DNA from: Saccharomycopsis malanga
Lineage: Eukaryota; Ascomycota; Saccharomycetes; Ascoideales; Saccharomycopsidaceae
Direction of reading: 5' to 3'
DNA: 64,000 nt
NCBI GenBank assembly: GCA_004014935.1
Contig: CP025325.1
Location: 992,001 to 1,056,000, forward strand
Shown: positions 9,013 to 20,281 of the stretch, one piece after another
Position numbering within the stretch: the first letter of the stretch is position 1
How the letters are laid out: each line of letters begins with the position of its first letter
Translations under genes and position numbers: made by a program
The notes under the pieces: generated by a model
Databases searched by the model: none
What the model saw: only the letters and a program-made list of their open reading frames with translations
What the model was told of the DNA's origin: nothing

Positions 9013-9504
9013 CTAATAATTGACACTGATCAAATAGTCAGCCAATTGCTCGACAACTTTAGTAGCTTCGCCAGCTTGGACACCTTTAGGATAATGGCCA
9101 ACCAAAATCGCTTGTTTGGTCTTAACACATATGACGCCTGCTTCTTCGTGCTTACCATAGATACTACGCTCGTCAGCCTTTATTAAAAAGTACTTTTGAC
9201 CCTTGATGTGCAATCCATTGGTTTGCAATCCAGTAGGGTCTCTAAAACCATTGGCTATTTCCTGAATTTCTGTGGAATACAAGCCCAAGGAATGCGATTC
9301 CGCCCAAACAGAATCACCAGCGGCAGAATAAATTGCAGCCTGGTCAATCTTGCCAGTAGCCAAAAGATTATCGGTGTATGCTGGTCTGGTTAGTATCTAC
9401 AGTTTCAATAAGTTTCCATCATGTTTTTTTTTATAAAGAATTACCCCATGACTCAACTTGTCAAAACATCTACAAAAGCTCAACTACTCACCTTGCCACG
9501 ACAT
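9013..9504 (-). CDS. PFY1: Profilin, spliced (9492..9504 joined to 9013..9380)
   Basis: Profilin binds actin monomers, poly-proline and phosphoinositides. Exon 1 (9504-9492) encodes MSWQ plus the first base of the next codon. The 111-nt intron (9491-9381) starts GTGAGT, has an exact TACTAAC branch site (9395-9389) and ends CAG. Exon 2 then continues [19 protein letters not shown], giving 126 aa, the same length as S. cerevisiae Pfy1, whose own intron also follows MSWQ. Conserved blocks are [39 protein letters not shown] and the C-terminal [22 protein letters not shown]. The first AG after the branch site lies too close to it, and using it would break the protein. Confidence 0.96.
9381..9491 (-). 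other. Spliceosomal intron of profilin
   Basis: Donor GTGAGT (not the commonest yeast GTATGT), branch site TACTAAC at 9395-9389, acceptor CAG at 9383-9381. Only 9 nt separate the branch A (9390) from the intron end, and an earlier CAG immediately after TACTAAC is skipped. Confidence 0.93.
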
Positions 9505-9768
9505 GTTTTCTTTCAACTATTCTATAAAAACGCTCAATAATTGTTTGTCTGTTAATAGCTTCCAAATAAGAGAATGTTCATTAAAACTTCAACAGCCTGT
9601 ATTCATGAAAACCCCCCTATAATCACTTCAGGAGCACCGGGTAACACAGCCACACCCCCTTGTGACCAATACGCAGTGCATATGCACACCCTGATTTATT
9701 TTTGAACATGAGGAAGCGTACAATTAATAATTACGGTATATACAGATAAATATGCAAAACTATTTTTA

Positions 9769-11172
9769 CTAGAAGCCGTAATTTCCACTAGTTTTTAGAC
9801 TAGACACCATTTCAAGGGCGCCGTCTGGATTGCCCTTGTTATGTACAAAGAGGCCCTGGAGCTGAGCGGTGCTGATTCTTGCGTCCAACTGCATGACTTT
9901 CAGAAGAAACTCTTTGCATTTCTCTTCTTGGCCTTCGTAGAACCGAAGGAACATCTTTTCAATCTGGTAAGGGCTAGCGTTATCGATCAAGACTTTATAG
10001 TCAATTCTTCCTGGCCGGAGAATAGCAGGATCAAGTTTCTCTGGGTGATTGGTGGTCATAAACGTGATCATTTCTTCAGCAGACGCTACACCATCTATAG
10101 CATTAAGTAAGCCGCTGAAGGTGACACCGCTATGGAAGCCTTGGTCTTTGGACTGTTCACGTTTATTAAATGCGGCATCAATGTCTTCGAGAAGCAAGAT
10201 GGACCGTTGGGGAATGTTGTTCATGAGATGGTTCAACCGGTCGTCCGTAAGATTGGCTTCTGACAAGTTGAGTATGCAAATATTGTAGTCCAACGAACCT
10301 GCCAATGCCTGGATAAAACTTGTCTTTCCGCTTCCTGGAGGGCCATATAGCAAGTATCCTCTACGGTAGGGGATTCCGCGACGGAAGTACCATTGTCCGG
10401 ACGACAAAAAGTCCTTAACGTCATCGACAATGGCCTTCTTGATGCCGTTGTCAAGAATCACACTCTCCAAGAGCCGTTTCCGGCGCGGCTGTCCAAATGG
10501 ACGCCACTCAGGGCCCCAGGACGTGTACACCACAGTCTTGCCCTCTTGTGACTTGAGTGCCAAGTTCTTTGCCTCGGCAAGCAAGTCGTAGAACAAATTG
10601 CGGTCGCGGTACAAGGTTGTCAAAGTCACGGTCTCAAAGGGGGTCCCGTTGGTCATGTCAATCAACTTACCAGACCGCTCACGCTTTATGAACATGTACG
10701 CCCCCTTGTACCGGATAAAGTGGTTTCCGGGGCCCGGAACTAGACTGAAGTTGGTCGTCACCGACCCGTTGTCGTGCTGCACAAAGTTGGTCTCTACGCT
10801 CAAATGACGTGACGACCGGTGCTTGTAGCGTGACATCCACTCAAGAAACCAAAGATACGATTTATCCTTGGACGGAATCTCCAAATCTACCAAAAGCTGC
10901 CGGTACATGAACGACGACAAACGCATCACCCCCAGTCTTGCTACTGCAAGACCGGTTCCTAGAATCATCAAACCACCACCAGCAGCAAAGTACGGGTTAT
11001 TTTTCATCACCTCGTTTAGCATTGCGCCAAACTTGCCTCCTACAGGGAAATCTGTGGTCGTCTGATCTTTTACCACCGGTTCTGCTACCACCGGTTCTGT
11101 TATTACCGGTTCTGTAGTAGAAGGATTATAATTTCCTTGGCCGGAATTCGGCCCTCTAAACCCACCAAACAT
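9769..11172 (-). CDS. BCS1: BCS1, mitochondrial AAA ATPase for complex III assembly
   Basis: Bcs1 translocates the folded Rieske Fe-S protein (Rip1) across the inner membrane for insertion into cytochrome bc1. The 467-aa protein (456 in S. cerevisiae) has a hydrophobic segment at about 60-82, the BCS1-specific domain at about 85-235 (including [18 protein letters not shown]), then the AAA module. Walker A is GPPGSGKT at 277-284, Walker B is ILLLEDID at 325-332, and [20 protein letters not shown] carries sensor and arginine-finger residues. AQLQGLF near the C-terminus is typical of the family. The N-terminus has a short EPV(I/V)-type repeat ([14 protein letters not shown]) that looks lineage-specific. 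There is no cleavable presequence, as expected for Bcs1, which is targeted by an internal signal. Confidence 0.97.
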   Translation of the reverse strand: MFGGFRGPNSGQGNYNPSTTEPVITEPVVAEPVVKDQTTTDFPVGGKFGAMLNEVMKNNPYFAAGGGLMILGTGLAVARLGVMRLSSFMYRQLLVDLEIPSKDKSYLWFLEWMSRYKHRSSRHLSVETNFVQHDNGSVTTNFSLVPGPGNHFIRYKGAYMFIKRERSGKLIDMTNGTPFETVTLTTLYRDRNLFYDLLAEAKNLALKSQEGKTVVYTSWGPEWRPFGQPRRKRLLESVILDNGIKKAIVDDVKDFLSSGQWYFRRGIPYRRGYLLYGPPGSGKTSFIQALAGSLDYNICILNLSEANLTDDRLNHLMNNIPQRSILLLEDIDAAFNKREQSKDQGFHSGVTFSGLLNAIDGVASAEEMITFMTTNHPEKLDPAILRPGRIDYKVLIDNASPYQIEKMFLRFYEGQEEKCKEFLLKVMQLDARISTAQLQGLFVHNKGNPDGALEMVSSLKTSGNYGF

Positions 11173-12186
11173 GTGTGATTTTATATATTACTGTTTGATT
11201 TAAACTTTTTCAACTACAATTACTTGGTTTCAAGTTGATTCGTTTGATTTGAATTGTTACTTGAAAAAGCTCCAATTTTCACGTTTCCAAATCGTTTTTT
11301 AAGCGTACAAGCCGTAAGTGCAACCACAGCAGCCTCAGAAACACTTCAATTCCAAGTTTTGTTTCCAATAATTCGATTTGTTCGTGCTTTAAACATTGCA
11401 CTGAAAATTGTTGTCTTGGCCAATATGCTTCGAGCCGGTTTTTGAAAAATCCTAAAAAAGTACTAAGCGCACTTGCTATATAATGTGGGGTAGTTAATTT
11501 CTATGTTATTTAAGAAGTTGTTTGAATGGATATATGTGAATATTATGATTATTGTAACTGTATGTGGTTCACTTTTTGTTATTGGAAAGCTGCCATGATT
11601 TTTTCCAGCATTTGTGCCAAGTTTATATATAATTCTAGTGCTATTGTATCAATTGCCTATAGTTAATATGGTATATCTATAAATATGTTCGCTACTCTTT
11701 AAATGCCATATTTGTTTTCTCCTCAATTATTTTCATTTGTTTGCACAACTCTGGGTGACCTTCAACAGGACTCTTCTGTTTACCTTGTAATCTCATTTGA
11801 CCCCATATGATGTGCTCCTACTAGTATTGTCAGTGGCTAATAATTGTTTACCTAATTCTTGTTTTCCAATCTTTGGATAGACAGGCTTGTTGGGCCCGCC
11901 CTGCCCCTTATATATTTTTTTCTTTATCGAGTTCATTGCTCAGTAATAAAGAAAACACTTGTTCAGAATATTACAAGACTAGTTTTGACTTCTTTCAACT
12001 CTTAAACGTATATTCAGCACAACTCTTTTGGCTTAAACCTATTGTAGTTCTGATAGATAATCTGGCAGTTCACACCTGCTCATTTTTCACTTACAAACCA
12101 GACACTCTATACAACTATAAATTCACTACATATTACAATCTAGTGCCAAAGAAAATTGAACTCAAACCTTGTTCAATACAGCCAAA
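11173..12186. other. Intergenic region between BCS1 start and UBP2 end
   Basis: AT-rich with polypyrimidine runs near 11700-11760. Short ORFs begin only at non-ATG codons or lack any recognisable content. It presumably holds the BCS1 promoter and the UBP2 3' end. No repeat copy was found here. Confidence 0.6.
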
Positions 12187-15100
12187 CTAGTCCAAATTGA
12201 CCAATGTCGACTCTTCCGCATCTATGATTCTTTTCAACGGCTCAATACCATCTTTAAACATGGACTCCTTCGCGTAAACGACAAAGTATGGTGTGGCGGT
12301 GTTGTCCTCCTTGAAATTGAAAATTTCTTCCAAGGAGACTTCTGTGACTGTTTCATCGTTGTATTTTCTGTATACGTTTCTCTTAGGGTCGCGGATATAG
12401 ATCCAGTAGTGGCCATAACTAGCTTCGCCCCGGTGAATAAAGATAGCGAACAAGTCATAACCAACTTTTTTGTAACTTTCAAACTGAGAATCAATCTTTG
12501 TGTGCAATTGAGCAATTTGGGTGGACAAGTTCTCAATATCTTCAGTAATTTTATCAATTTGTTCCTGCAACGTATCAATAGTTTCTTGTTTGACTGACAA
12601 GCCATGCTGTTTCATGACATCTGACTCAAGAAACGCTTTGGTGGAAATCAAAGAATCTTTCACAGTCAACCCGTTGGCGTTTCTGGTGGTAATAAGCTTG
12701 TAACGGTCTTTCAAGGTAACAACTTCTTTCTTCCATTCAGTGCTCTGCTGTTTCTTGGTTAAAAGCTGCTCGTCATCTGTCTCCATGTAACGGTCCATAT
12801 ACAACTTTTCAGAGAACGGAAGTGGTTGTGTTGACTTGAAGGCAATGCCTCTCTGCAAATCGTACTGTACACGTTGTATATGGATCTGCAAAATGTCAGG
12901 AATCTCTGTCACGGTGAGGTATCTTCTTACATCTCCGTCTTCACTGAGATGAATTATATCCTCAGTGAAATAACCGTCCAAAGCATCATACATGTTTCTA
13001 GGATGGTCGCCGATATTCACTAACAAACTGGAAAACCGTTCAGTCTTGGTCCGCACTTTGGATGGCTTATTGATAGGCTCAAGCGTCTGTTTGGTTTTAC
13101 CATAGAAAAGCTGCTTGATAATGTCATATTGCTCGCCATCATTTTCAAGACGAAGCGGATCGAGCGCTGCTTCAAGCTGGAAAAGAACATTCTCAATACA
13201 TTCGGTCACATCCTGTTGTCGTCCAATTTCCAAAGTGTTTACAAGCTGGTCAAAACTAATTTTAGCCGTTGACCGGTGAAGAGGTTTGTTAGCAGGATTA
13301 GCAGCACTACTAACAGTATGATCGTTTTCTACCTTTATAGCATCATTATCGGCAGCATCACTCGAATTGTTATTGTCAGTTTTATCAGCAACGTGCTCTT
13401 CAGAGTTATCATCCAAAGCTATAAGATTCTCACTAGAAGCATATTTTCTTTTGGATCCAGGAGTTGTGTCTGGTTCACTCGGAGAATCAATTAAAACAGG
13501 AGAGTTTTTATTGATGTAGTCAGACTCTTGTACAGTATCGGAAGCTTCTTTGATATCACTATCTTCCATATTAGTACCATCAATTTCTTTAGTATCAGTA
13601 ATCTCCTTAGTGTCATTAATATCTTTAGTATCAGCCATTTCACTAGTATCAGTAATCTCCTTACTATCAGTTACGTTTTTGGTATCAACTTCCTCCTCAT
13701 TGGTTTCGCCCGCGAACTCCACCTCTTGTGTAACTGGACTGAATGCCAAATAGGCCAACTCTTTACTAGGAATGATATCCCTTGACTTGGCGTATATCAT
13801 GGCGTGGAACAAATCCCGCAAGTTGTATGTAAACTGGTACGATCTTTCCACTTCTTTATCCTTGACAATTCTTCCTCCTATTCTTCTTTCGGAAAATGTC
13901 AAATTATCGGTAATTTGTTTGTTAAAAGTCAAAGGAAATGTCTTTTGAAAGTCCAAGACCAGATCTCTCAAAGGTTTTATGACAAAATAAAACTGAAGCA
14001 AAGAGTTCAAATAGCAGGTGTTACCAATATTGTTGAGACCTGTTGGCCAATGGTCTAATGGCACCGCGTTTGGATGGATAGCACCTTTTTCCAAAAAGTA
14101 GGCTATCATGTCTGAGTTACGATACGCATTGAGTCTTCTTAGGTATAGTCTCAAGCGTTTAAAGTTGTCCAACGTGGCGGAGAAATGAGGATGGTCAATA
14201 GGATACTGGTTGAGGCTGTTTCTGATAATATTGTCTTCATTATGGAATATTTGCTGTACAATTGTCAAGATCTGGAAATCACTGGCGTGCGGGTCTACTT
14301 TTAAGAAAGAATAGCAGTCAGTTGCGGTTAGGTTTTGGCCGCTGTTTTTAGGCAAAAGATGTTTGAAGTATCGCCAGAAGTGCTGTTCGCAGTAGTTGAG
14401 AAGAAAGTGCGATCTTCTGTATGTGGCAATAGAGACAAACGACTTGTCAGAAAGATCAGATGATACAGACGGCTCATCGTTGCACTTGACATCATAAGCA
14501 ATCACAATTGTGTCATCGTCAACCTTTTCAGTAACACCTAGATTCAGATATGATTCTGCCAAGGGAAGCAATTCAGCATCAAGAAACTCGGTAATATAGC
14601 GTGATTTTTTGAAAGCAGCCAACGTTCTAAGCGACAGCTTTAGCTCACTGCGAGAAGAAGGATTAGCTACTAATTGGAAACGATATGCTTCCACGATAGT
14701 TTCATCATCAATACAATTAAAGTGTTTAACCAAGGCGGTTCCCTTGGCAGATTGTTCGTCCGAAATGCCTAGAAATCTAAACGCATTCTTGACATCATCT
14801 ATGGCCAATGTACCTGTGCTCAATTCCTGCGCAACAAACAAGTTCAAATCGTTGTTTTGTGCATAGTTGCTGCTCTGGAGCAAAGCCACGTTCTTTAAAC
14901 TTTGAAAATAAAGCGGAATGTTGGCAGGATCAATCTGCTTTAACAATATATAGTTGTCTATAATCAAGTTTGCCCCGTAGAATGAGAATATGGACAAGTT
15001 GATGAAATCGTCATTCTTGAAGGAAAGCTGTACAGAAGGAAGTTTGAAAGACAAATCCTTGTAGTTTGACTCATAATTGATTGACGCAACAATGTCAATC

Positions 15101-16455
15101 TCGTTGAGGATTCTGTAGAATATAGGAATGTATGGACTCCACTTGAACTCTCTGAAATGGCTGTTTTTAGCATAGTTGCGGTCTGCACCAGCAGCTGGCT
15201 TCCTGCTGTTGACAGTGACCCCATGGTAAATCACCTCAAACATCATCCGAAGCATCCATTCCCGCACTGCGTTCTGCAAATATGGGTCCGCATAGTGCAA
15301 ATAATTGATAGGAACAATGCCGTCATTCTGTGAGGCAGAAAAGAACAACTTTTTGAGAAGAAAATCAGCCTCTACATGCAGATTGATCACCTTGTGAGTC
15401 AATTCAATTGCTTTGGTGGTGGTGTTGGTATACAACAAAGGTCCTTTAAGTAGTTTGAATAATGTTTTCAATGCTTCTGATTGAGTAACACTATGATACT
15501 TTTCTTGCACTTTATCATTGTTTAATCTATCTTTATCTTCATTTGAGTTATCTTCATCCAATTTGCCCTTGTTTGACTTGTTCAATTTTTGCTTATTCAA
15601 ATCATCCAATGCCGTCTGCTCAAAACGAGCCAAATCTTCTTTTACAAACTCCGGCTCGGCGATCTCTACATGGACCAATGTCTGTGTATCAAAACAAATG
15701 TACGTAGCACAATCTATCACTGTAGGACCTGCTTGACACACCGCCCTGACTTTTGTATCTATATCGTCGCCTTCATGAAACGTTGTTTCACGCAATACTT
15801 TCTGCTGAGCTTCCTGTGCCTCGCCAAAGTAATCCTTCTCCTGATACGAGTACAAATCCTTGCGGTCCGCTTCAAACAACTCGTTTTTTTGTATCAAGAA
15901 GAAATGCTGTTTGGAACTAGGACCTGTAGGTGCCTTTACCTTTTTTTTCACCTTGACGTTCAAATGATACACTTTGGTATCCGATATCTTGTCTTTTGTG
16001 ACACTGCTATCCACCAACAAACACCGCACAATATGGACCTGTTCTGAAGACAGATACGAGTCCACCTTCTCGTAGATAGGGGCATAGTCTGTGTCGTTCA
16101 ACACAAGAATTGTGTACGGAGGCTTGTCTAACGACGCTAGCTTTTTACTATAGTCAACGGTTCTGGAATTCAAAATGCTCATCTTGTCATCTCCAAGCAT
16201 GAACCGGAGATCGTATCTGATATCTTCGACAATCCGGTTGGAGGTCTTGAACACCCGTTGCAGGGATGTCGCGAGCCGTGAGATATCATAGCGTAAAGGA
16301 GGCATTTCTCGGGCATTTTCTACGTTAGACCGCACAATCTGCTCCGACGGACCTCCGCTATTCATCTGATTATCCCAAGATTCTGCAAAACCATTAGATA
16401 CCTCATTTTCTGCACCTTGTATAACCCCATCAACTGACACTTGCGAAGTACCCAT
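12187..16455 (-). CDS. UBP2: UBP2, ubiquitin-specific protease
   Basis: Ubp2 removes ubiquitin, notably K63-linked chains, and in S. cerevisiae opposes Rsp5 with Rup1. The 1422-aa protein starts at the first ATG (16455); the open frame continues 19 codons upstream without one. The USP Cys box is GLNNIGNTCYLNSLLQFYF with Cys814. The His box is SYGHYWIYIRDP with His1349, near the C-terminus, so the catalytic domain is large and split by insertions. One insertion is an acidic repeat of TD(S/T)KEI-type units around bases 13540-13690, followed by an Asp/Asn-rich linker. A coiled segment (about 1275-1325) precedes the His box. The N-terminal 800 residues are the Ubp2-specific region. The S. cerevisiae protein has 1272 aa; the extra length is mostly the acidic insertion. 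Confidence 0.95.
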   Translation of the reverse strand: MGTSQVSVDGVIQGAENEVSNGFAESWDNQMNSGGPSEQIVRSNVENAREMPPLRYDISRLATSLQRVFKTSNRIVEDIRYDLRFMLGDDKMSILNSRTVDYSKKLASLDKPPYTILVLNDTDYAPIYEKVDSYLSSEQVHIVRCLLVDSSVTKDKISDTKVYHLNVKVKKKVKAPTGPSSKQHFFLIQKNELFEADRKDLYSYQEKDYFGEAQEAQQKVLRETTFHEGDDIDTKVRAVCQAGPTVIDCATYICFDTQTLVHVEIAEPEFVKEDLARFEQTALDDLNKQKLNKSNKGKLDEDNSNEDKDRLNNDKVQEKYHSVTQSEALKTLFKLLKGPLLYTNTTTKAIELTHKVINLHVEADFLLKKLFFSASQNDGIVPINYLHYADPYLQNAVREWMLRMMFEVIYHGVTVNSRKPAAGADRNYAKNSHFREFKWSPYIPIFYRILNEIDIVASINYESNYKDLSFKLPSVQLSFKNDDFINLSIFSFYGANLIIDNYILLKQIDPANIPLYFQSLKNVALLQSSNYAQNNDLNLFVAQELSTGTLAIDDVKNAFRFLGISDEQSAKGTALVKHFNCIDDETIVEAYRFQLVANPSSRSELKLSLRTLAAFKKSRYITEFLDAELLPLAESYLNLGVTEKVDDDTIVIAYDVKCNDEPSVSSDLSDKSFVSIATYRRSHFLLNYCEQHFWRYFKHLLPKNSGQNLTATDCYSFLKVDPHASDFQILTIVQQIFHNEDNIIRNSLNQYPIDHPHFSATLDNFKRLRLYLRRLNAYRNSDMIAYFLEKGAIHPNAVPLDHWPTGLNNIGNTCYLNSLLQFYFVIKPLRDLVLDFQKTFPLTFNKQITDNLTFSERRIGGRIVKDKEVERSYQFTYNLRDLFHAMIYAKSRDIIPSKELAYLAFSPVTQEVEFAGETNEEEVDTKNVTDSKEITDTSEMADTKDINDTKEITDTKEIDGTNMEDSDIKEASDTVQESDYINKNSPVLIDSPSEPDTTPGSKRKYASSENLIALDDNSEEHVADKTDNNNSSDAADNDAIKVENDHTVSSAANPANKPLHRSTAKISFDQLVNTLEIGRQQDVTECIENVLFQLEAALDPLRLENDGEQYDIIKQLFYGKTKQTLEPINKPSKVRTKTERFSSLLVNIGDHPRNMYDALDGYFTEDIIHLSEDGDVRRYLTVTEIPDILQIHIQRVQYDLQRGIAFKSTQPLPFSEKLYMDRYMETDDEQLLTKKQQSTEWKKEVVTLKDRYKLITTRNANGLTVKDSLISTKAFLESDVMKQHGLSVKQETIDTLQEQIDKITEDIENLSTQIAQLHTKIDSQFESYKKVGYDLFAIFIHRGEASYGHYWIYIRDPKRNVYRKYNDETVTEVSLEEIFNFKEDNTATPYFVVYAKESMFKDGIEPLKRIIDAEESTLVNLD

Positions 16456-17307
16456 AGTGTCTAGTATTTCAAACTGTAGAAAGTCGCCTTGTAAGCTTGT
16501 TTCCCTCGGCAAAATTCAGTTTGATTTCAATGGAATTGCTAGTTTAAAACACTTGCATTGCCAATGCACCAGTGGCAATTGGCATTTCCACACTATTTAC
16601 CAGATCGCCATCACTGGATCCACTATATTGGCCTGGTGTCTGGGTGTTTATATTATCGGGATCAACGAGACTTTAAAACAATTTCAAGAAACACAAACCC
16701 GTTAGAAATGGTATCATTTGTACCGCGCACGCGACCATAACAATATATCTTATATCTTTGGTATTTTGTTAGATTTTCCCGCCATTTGCAAAGAATCACG
16801 TTTTAAATAACCAGAAAACAGCTTTAAATAACATTTAAGCGTCCAATTGCTAATAGCTGAGCCCATCTTGAAAAGTAATACGTTACCCGGCCGTTGGAAA
16901 GTTTATGATAACCAGGTAGTTGTTTAAGGTGGATTGGTGTAGTTTTGCAAGCGATTTGTGTATTTCAACAGGGCAAACCACGTAAGGGTACAAATCATAG
17001 TGATTATTGGCAATTGCAGTGTGAGTCGGAGGCTTTTTAACAGCGTAACGTGATTTCGGACCGACACATTTTTGATCGCGCAACGTCTTGAAGAGCGAAC
17101 AGCACATAGAGGAGACCAAGTGTCAATTGTTGGAAATTGGTAATTTGAAAGGGACTATTTGAGGCTCAGGTAGTAATACTGACAACATTGCAATTTGCAT
17201 CATAAGCAGATTAGGTTGAAAAAGCTTGTGGGCTGTAAATAAGGTGGTTCCGAAACAGTTGAAAAATATTGAATTTTTCAGGCCAAAGAGACAAATAGTA
17301 GCAGAAT
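16456..17307. other. Divergent promoter region UBP2 / VPS74
   Basis: About 850 bp separates two divergent starts. No repeat, RNA gene or known regulatory motif was confidently recognised, and short frames here lack family content. Confidence 0.6.
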
Positions 17308-18339
17308 ATGTCTGGATTGCAACGCCGTCGTGTTAAAAACGTCCATTCGGCAGCAGGAGGCTCGGGGACTGGTAACGGGGGCAGCAATCCTATATCGGGT
17401 TCAAGTTCGCCAGTTATTTCGGCACCCGACGACGACCATAAGGTTGCTTATGATCCAAAGGATCTTGACACGTCCAAGCACAACAACAATGCGCCTTTGC
17501 TCACCTTGATGGAGGAGGTGTTGCTCATGGGACTCAAGGATCGCGAGGGATACTTGTCGTTCTGGAACGACAACATTTCGTATGCGTTGCGTGGCTGTAT
17601 AATCTTGGAGTTGGCTTTCCGAGGCAAGATCCAGATGATCAACGATCCAGCCCGTAGAAGGTTCGAGTTGAACGAGCGGTTGATTGAGGTCATTGATGGC
17701 TCGTTGACTGGAGAGGTTCTTCTTGATGAAACGTTGAAGCTTATGAAGAACGACGATGGCCACTTGAGTGTTTCAAATTGGATCGATCTTCTTTCTGGAG
17801 AAACGTGGAATCTTTTGAAAGTGAACTACCAGTTGAAGCAAGTCAGAGAAAGACTTGCCAAAGGGTTGGTTGACAAAGGTGTATTGAGAACCGAAAGAAA
17901 AAACTTTTTGTTGTTTGATATGGCAACTCATCCTGTAGCAGACATGACCTGTAAAGATCTGATCAAAAAGAGAATCCTATCGCTTTTGGTTTCCAGAACT
18001 GCGTCTCTCCAGCCAAGCAAGTTTTTTGATGAAAACACAGATTACCGCTGGTTGAGATCTATTTGTCTTGTGTGTGGCTGTTTTGCAGCAAATGTGTTGG
18101 AAAATGTTCTTGTACGTTTGAATTACGATCAGAGAGATAATGCCTTTGCCAGGGCTGACGAGTTGCTCAACGAGTACTCGGAATACCCGTTTTTGTCGCA
18201 AAGCAGCAGTCTTGGTGTTGGAACCAACGTTGCCGAAGAGGTCAACCAGGAGATTGAAGCGTTGGGCAACAAAGAATTACAGTTAGAAGTTGTTGCTGCT
18301 GTGTTGAGTGTGTTTTCCAAAATGGACTCCATTTTGTAA
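17308..18339 (+). CDS. VPS74: VPS74, GOLPH3-family Golgi protein
   Basis: Vps74 binds PI4P at the Golgi and the cytosolic tails of glycosyltransferases, retaining them by COPI recycling. The N-terminal LQRRRVK keeps the Arg cluster used for coatomer binding. After a Gly/Ser-rich linker (about 15-50) the GPP34 domain begins with [20 protein letters not shown] and continues with [19 protein letters not shown], a [19 protein letters not shown] segment, [20 protein letters not shown] and [18 protein letters not shown]. The C-terminal helix ends [18 protein letters not shown], close to the yeast ending. Length is 343 aa against 345 in S. cerevisiae. The PI4P-pocket Trp and Arg residues appear to be kept. 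The start ATG is in the context GCAGAATATGTC. Confidence 0.97.
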   Translation: MSGLQRRRVKNVHSAAGGSGTGNGGSNPISGSSSPVISAPDDDHKVAYDPKDLDTSKHNNNAPLLTLMEEVLLMGLKDREGYLSFWNDNISYALRGCIILELAFRGKIQMINDPARRRFELNERLIEVIDGSLTGEVLLDETLKLMKNDDGHLSVSNWIDLLSGETWNLLKVNYQLKQVRERLAKGLVDKGVLRTERKNFLLFDMATHPVADMTCKDLIKKRILSLLVSRTASLQPSKFFDENTDYRWLRSICLVCGCFAANVLENVLVRLNYDQRDNAFARADELLNEYSEYPFLSQSSSLGVGTNVAEEVNQEIEALGNKELQLEVVAAVLSVFSKMDSIL

Positions 18340-18687
18340 ACCTCGTTTATGTAATGCATGTTGCCATCTATCTAAATCATCATTAGTCATCGAAGACCTT
18401 TTTATTCTGCTTTTTATTGGGTTTTCCATACCAAGCTTTTTGGGATCTTTTTTTAATTATTACTAGTAATAATACCTACCATCAATAACTATTTTATTTT
18501 ACACTTGTCACCTCTTAATTTGCTTTACTTTTTCTCATGATTACTGTTCTATTTCGCAACTTGTTGAGACACTGTTCCACAGTCTTGACTACAAAGCATC
18601 ATCCTATAAGTACAATAAACAAAAAGTCTAAAAAAAAAATAGGTAACAACATACTATTTGTAGTAAATATAAACTAGCATTTTGCAC
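18340..18687. other. Convergent 3' region VPS74 / chitinase
   Basis: This is a shared terminator region of about 350 bp, AT-rich with T-runs near 18450 and an A-run near 18635. No gene is seen. Confidence 0.6.
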
Positions 18688-19986
18688 TTACGAATACAAG
18701 TATTTACTTTCCGAGTAGTCCAAGTTATTGTCTGACTTGTCAAGAGCACCAGGCCCACCTAAACGTGAAAGAAAATTGTTAATAATTCCTTTTTTCAGAT
18801 CGTTAAATACCTCCCCACTTGATTCCCACCACATTCCACCACCAAGTCCCTTGGAAACAACATAATCACCCTTAACGCGCGATGATTTAGGATTTTCGTA
18901 GCCAAGAAACGTTTTTGTACTTGAATTGTAAGAAAAGCCTGTGACAGCAGTTTCATCATACTGATCACTATAAACACCTACAATGTTCTTATAGTCTACT
19001 ATTCCCTCATCACCACCTACACCACTGTAAGGCTGGTTCAAGCCACCAGAGTTGAGAAACTGTCTGGCGTAAAGCGGCATGCCCAACACTATTTTATGAG
19101 GGGCGATGTTATATTGCGCTTTCAACAAATCAACAGATTGGGCAGCAGACCATTCGCCGCCTGGATAAGAATACAAGTTTGAGTGGTACTGTGTTCTGGA
19201 AGACCAGCTGCCTGAAAAATCATACGTCATTAAGTTCCAGAACGAAATACAGGTATCCATTTCCTTCAAGCGAAAATAGGTCAAGGATGACGGCATGGCA
19301 GGAATAGCCGCTGTCAACGTTAACTGTCCGCGCTTCAATTGTTTTCTGTTCTCCACGGCGTCTAATCTTTTTCTTAATTCCACTACCAATTTGCTATATT
19401 GTTTAGCTTCGAAAGCATTGTTTGGATATTCCCAGTCCAAATCAATGCCATCAAAACCATACTCTAGTAAAAAGTCGATAGCAGAGTCCACAAACGTTGC
19501 CAACTTGGCGTCATCAGATAGACCCTTGGCAAAATGGTCACGATAACTCCAGCCACCAATAGACATTGCCACCTTCACATGTCTGTGTATTTGTTTGAGC
19601 TGATAGAACAATTGCAAGTTTCCTTTGGCGTTCTTACCATTAGGCCCTTGAACGGGTATCTGGATATCTGCCCACTCATCGCTAAGTTTGAGAGCACCTG
19701 TTTCGGGAACTATATCAATGAAAGAGTAGAAAATATGTGTAACTTGACTATAATCAATGTCTTGAGGAGTGTGTTTTTTAGCGTAGATTGCCCAATTGGC
19801 GAAATAAAGACAACTCTTGTAGTTTCTATCGGCGCTTAGCACTGGTTGGCTTGGTCTACTACGGTGTAATTTGCCAGTGATCTTGTCAACGAAATTTCCA
19901 GAAAACATGATTGTGATGTAAACCGCTATTGTAGAAAGCGCAAGAACAAAGAATGAAACAGAAATATGGCGCTGTTGGAATAACAT
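18688..19986 (-). CDS. GH18 chitinase, CTS2/CHT4-like, membrane-anchored
   Basis: Family 18 chitinase, class V (fungal/bacterial type), closest in layout to S. cerevisiae CTS2 and Candida CHT4 rather than to secreted CTS1-type enzymes. A hydrophobic segment at about 9-29 lies after a short basic N-terminus. It may be a signal anchor. The barrel starts KSCLYFANWAIY. The substrate-binding strand is AMSIGGWSY (about 140-148). The catalytic DxxDxDxE motif is FDGIDLDWEYP at 178-188 with Glu186 as the acid. MTYDFSGSW and the late GGGMWWESSGE tryptophan strand are also present. No Ser/Thr-rich region, chitin-binding domain or GPI signal is seen. In yeasts this type is linked to sporulation or cell-wall remodelling; the role here is inferred. 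Confidence 0.92.
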   Translation of the reverse strand: MLFQQRHISVSFFVLALSTIAVYITIMFSGNFVDKITGKLHRSRPSQPVLSADRNYKSCLYFANWAIYAKKHTPQDIDYSQVTHIFYSFIDIVPETGALKLSDEWADIQIPVQGPNGKNAKGNLQLFYQLKQIHRHVKVAMSIGGWSYRDHFAKGLSDDAKLATFVDSAIDFLLEYGFDGIDLDWEYPNNAFEAKQYSKLVVELRKRLDAVENRKQLKRGQLTLTAAIPAMPSSLTYFRLKEMDTCISFWNLMTYDFSGSWSSRTQYHSNLYSYPGGEWSAAQSVDLLKAQYNIAPHKIVLGMPLYARQFLNSGGLNQPYSGVGGDEGIVDYKNIVGVYSDQYDETAVTGFSYNSSTKTFLGYENPKSSRVKGDYVVSKGLGGGMWWESSGEVFNDLKKGIINNFLSRLGGPGALDKSDNNLDYSESKYLYS

Positions 19987-20281
19987 TCTTTAGTAGATTT
20001 GCTTTATTTTGTTGACAGGTGTGAAAAGAATGAGGATCGCTTGGAAAGTGCGGATGCGCATATGCCGCGCAACTTGCCACTGGGGTCTCTACAAACTTTT
20101 ACGAGCCATAAATAGTGGGGAATATAGTTCTATCATGTGTGTATATGTAATGTGTATGTAGCTGTGATGCGAGAATGCAATGCAATTCCTAAAATAGGTC
20201 TATTTCCAGGGAGAAGTCATTAAGACAAGTAGAATTATAAGATAATGTGTGTGTGTGCATATGTAATTGGCAAATTTGATT
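19987..20281. other. Intergenic region between chitinase start and glucosylceramide synthase end
   Basis: Contains runs such as GTGTGTGTGTGC near 20247 but no gene or repeat copy. It presumably includes the chitinase promoter. Confidence 0.5.

Noticed and set aside
16883-17119. 78-codon minus-strand frame in the UBP2/VPS74 promoter
   Set aside because: No start ATG at its beginning and no recognisable family; considered promoter sequence.
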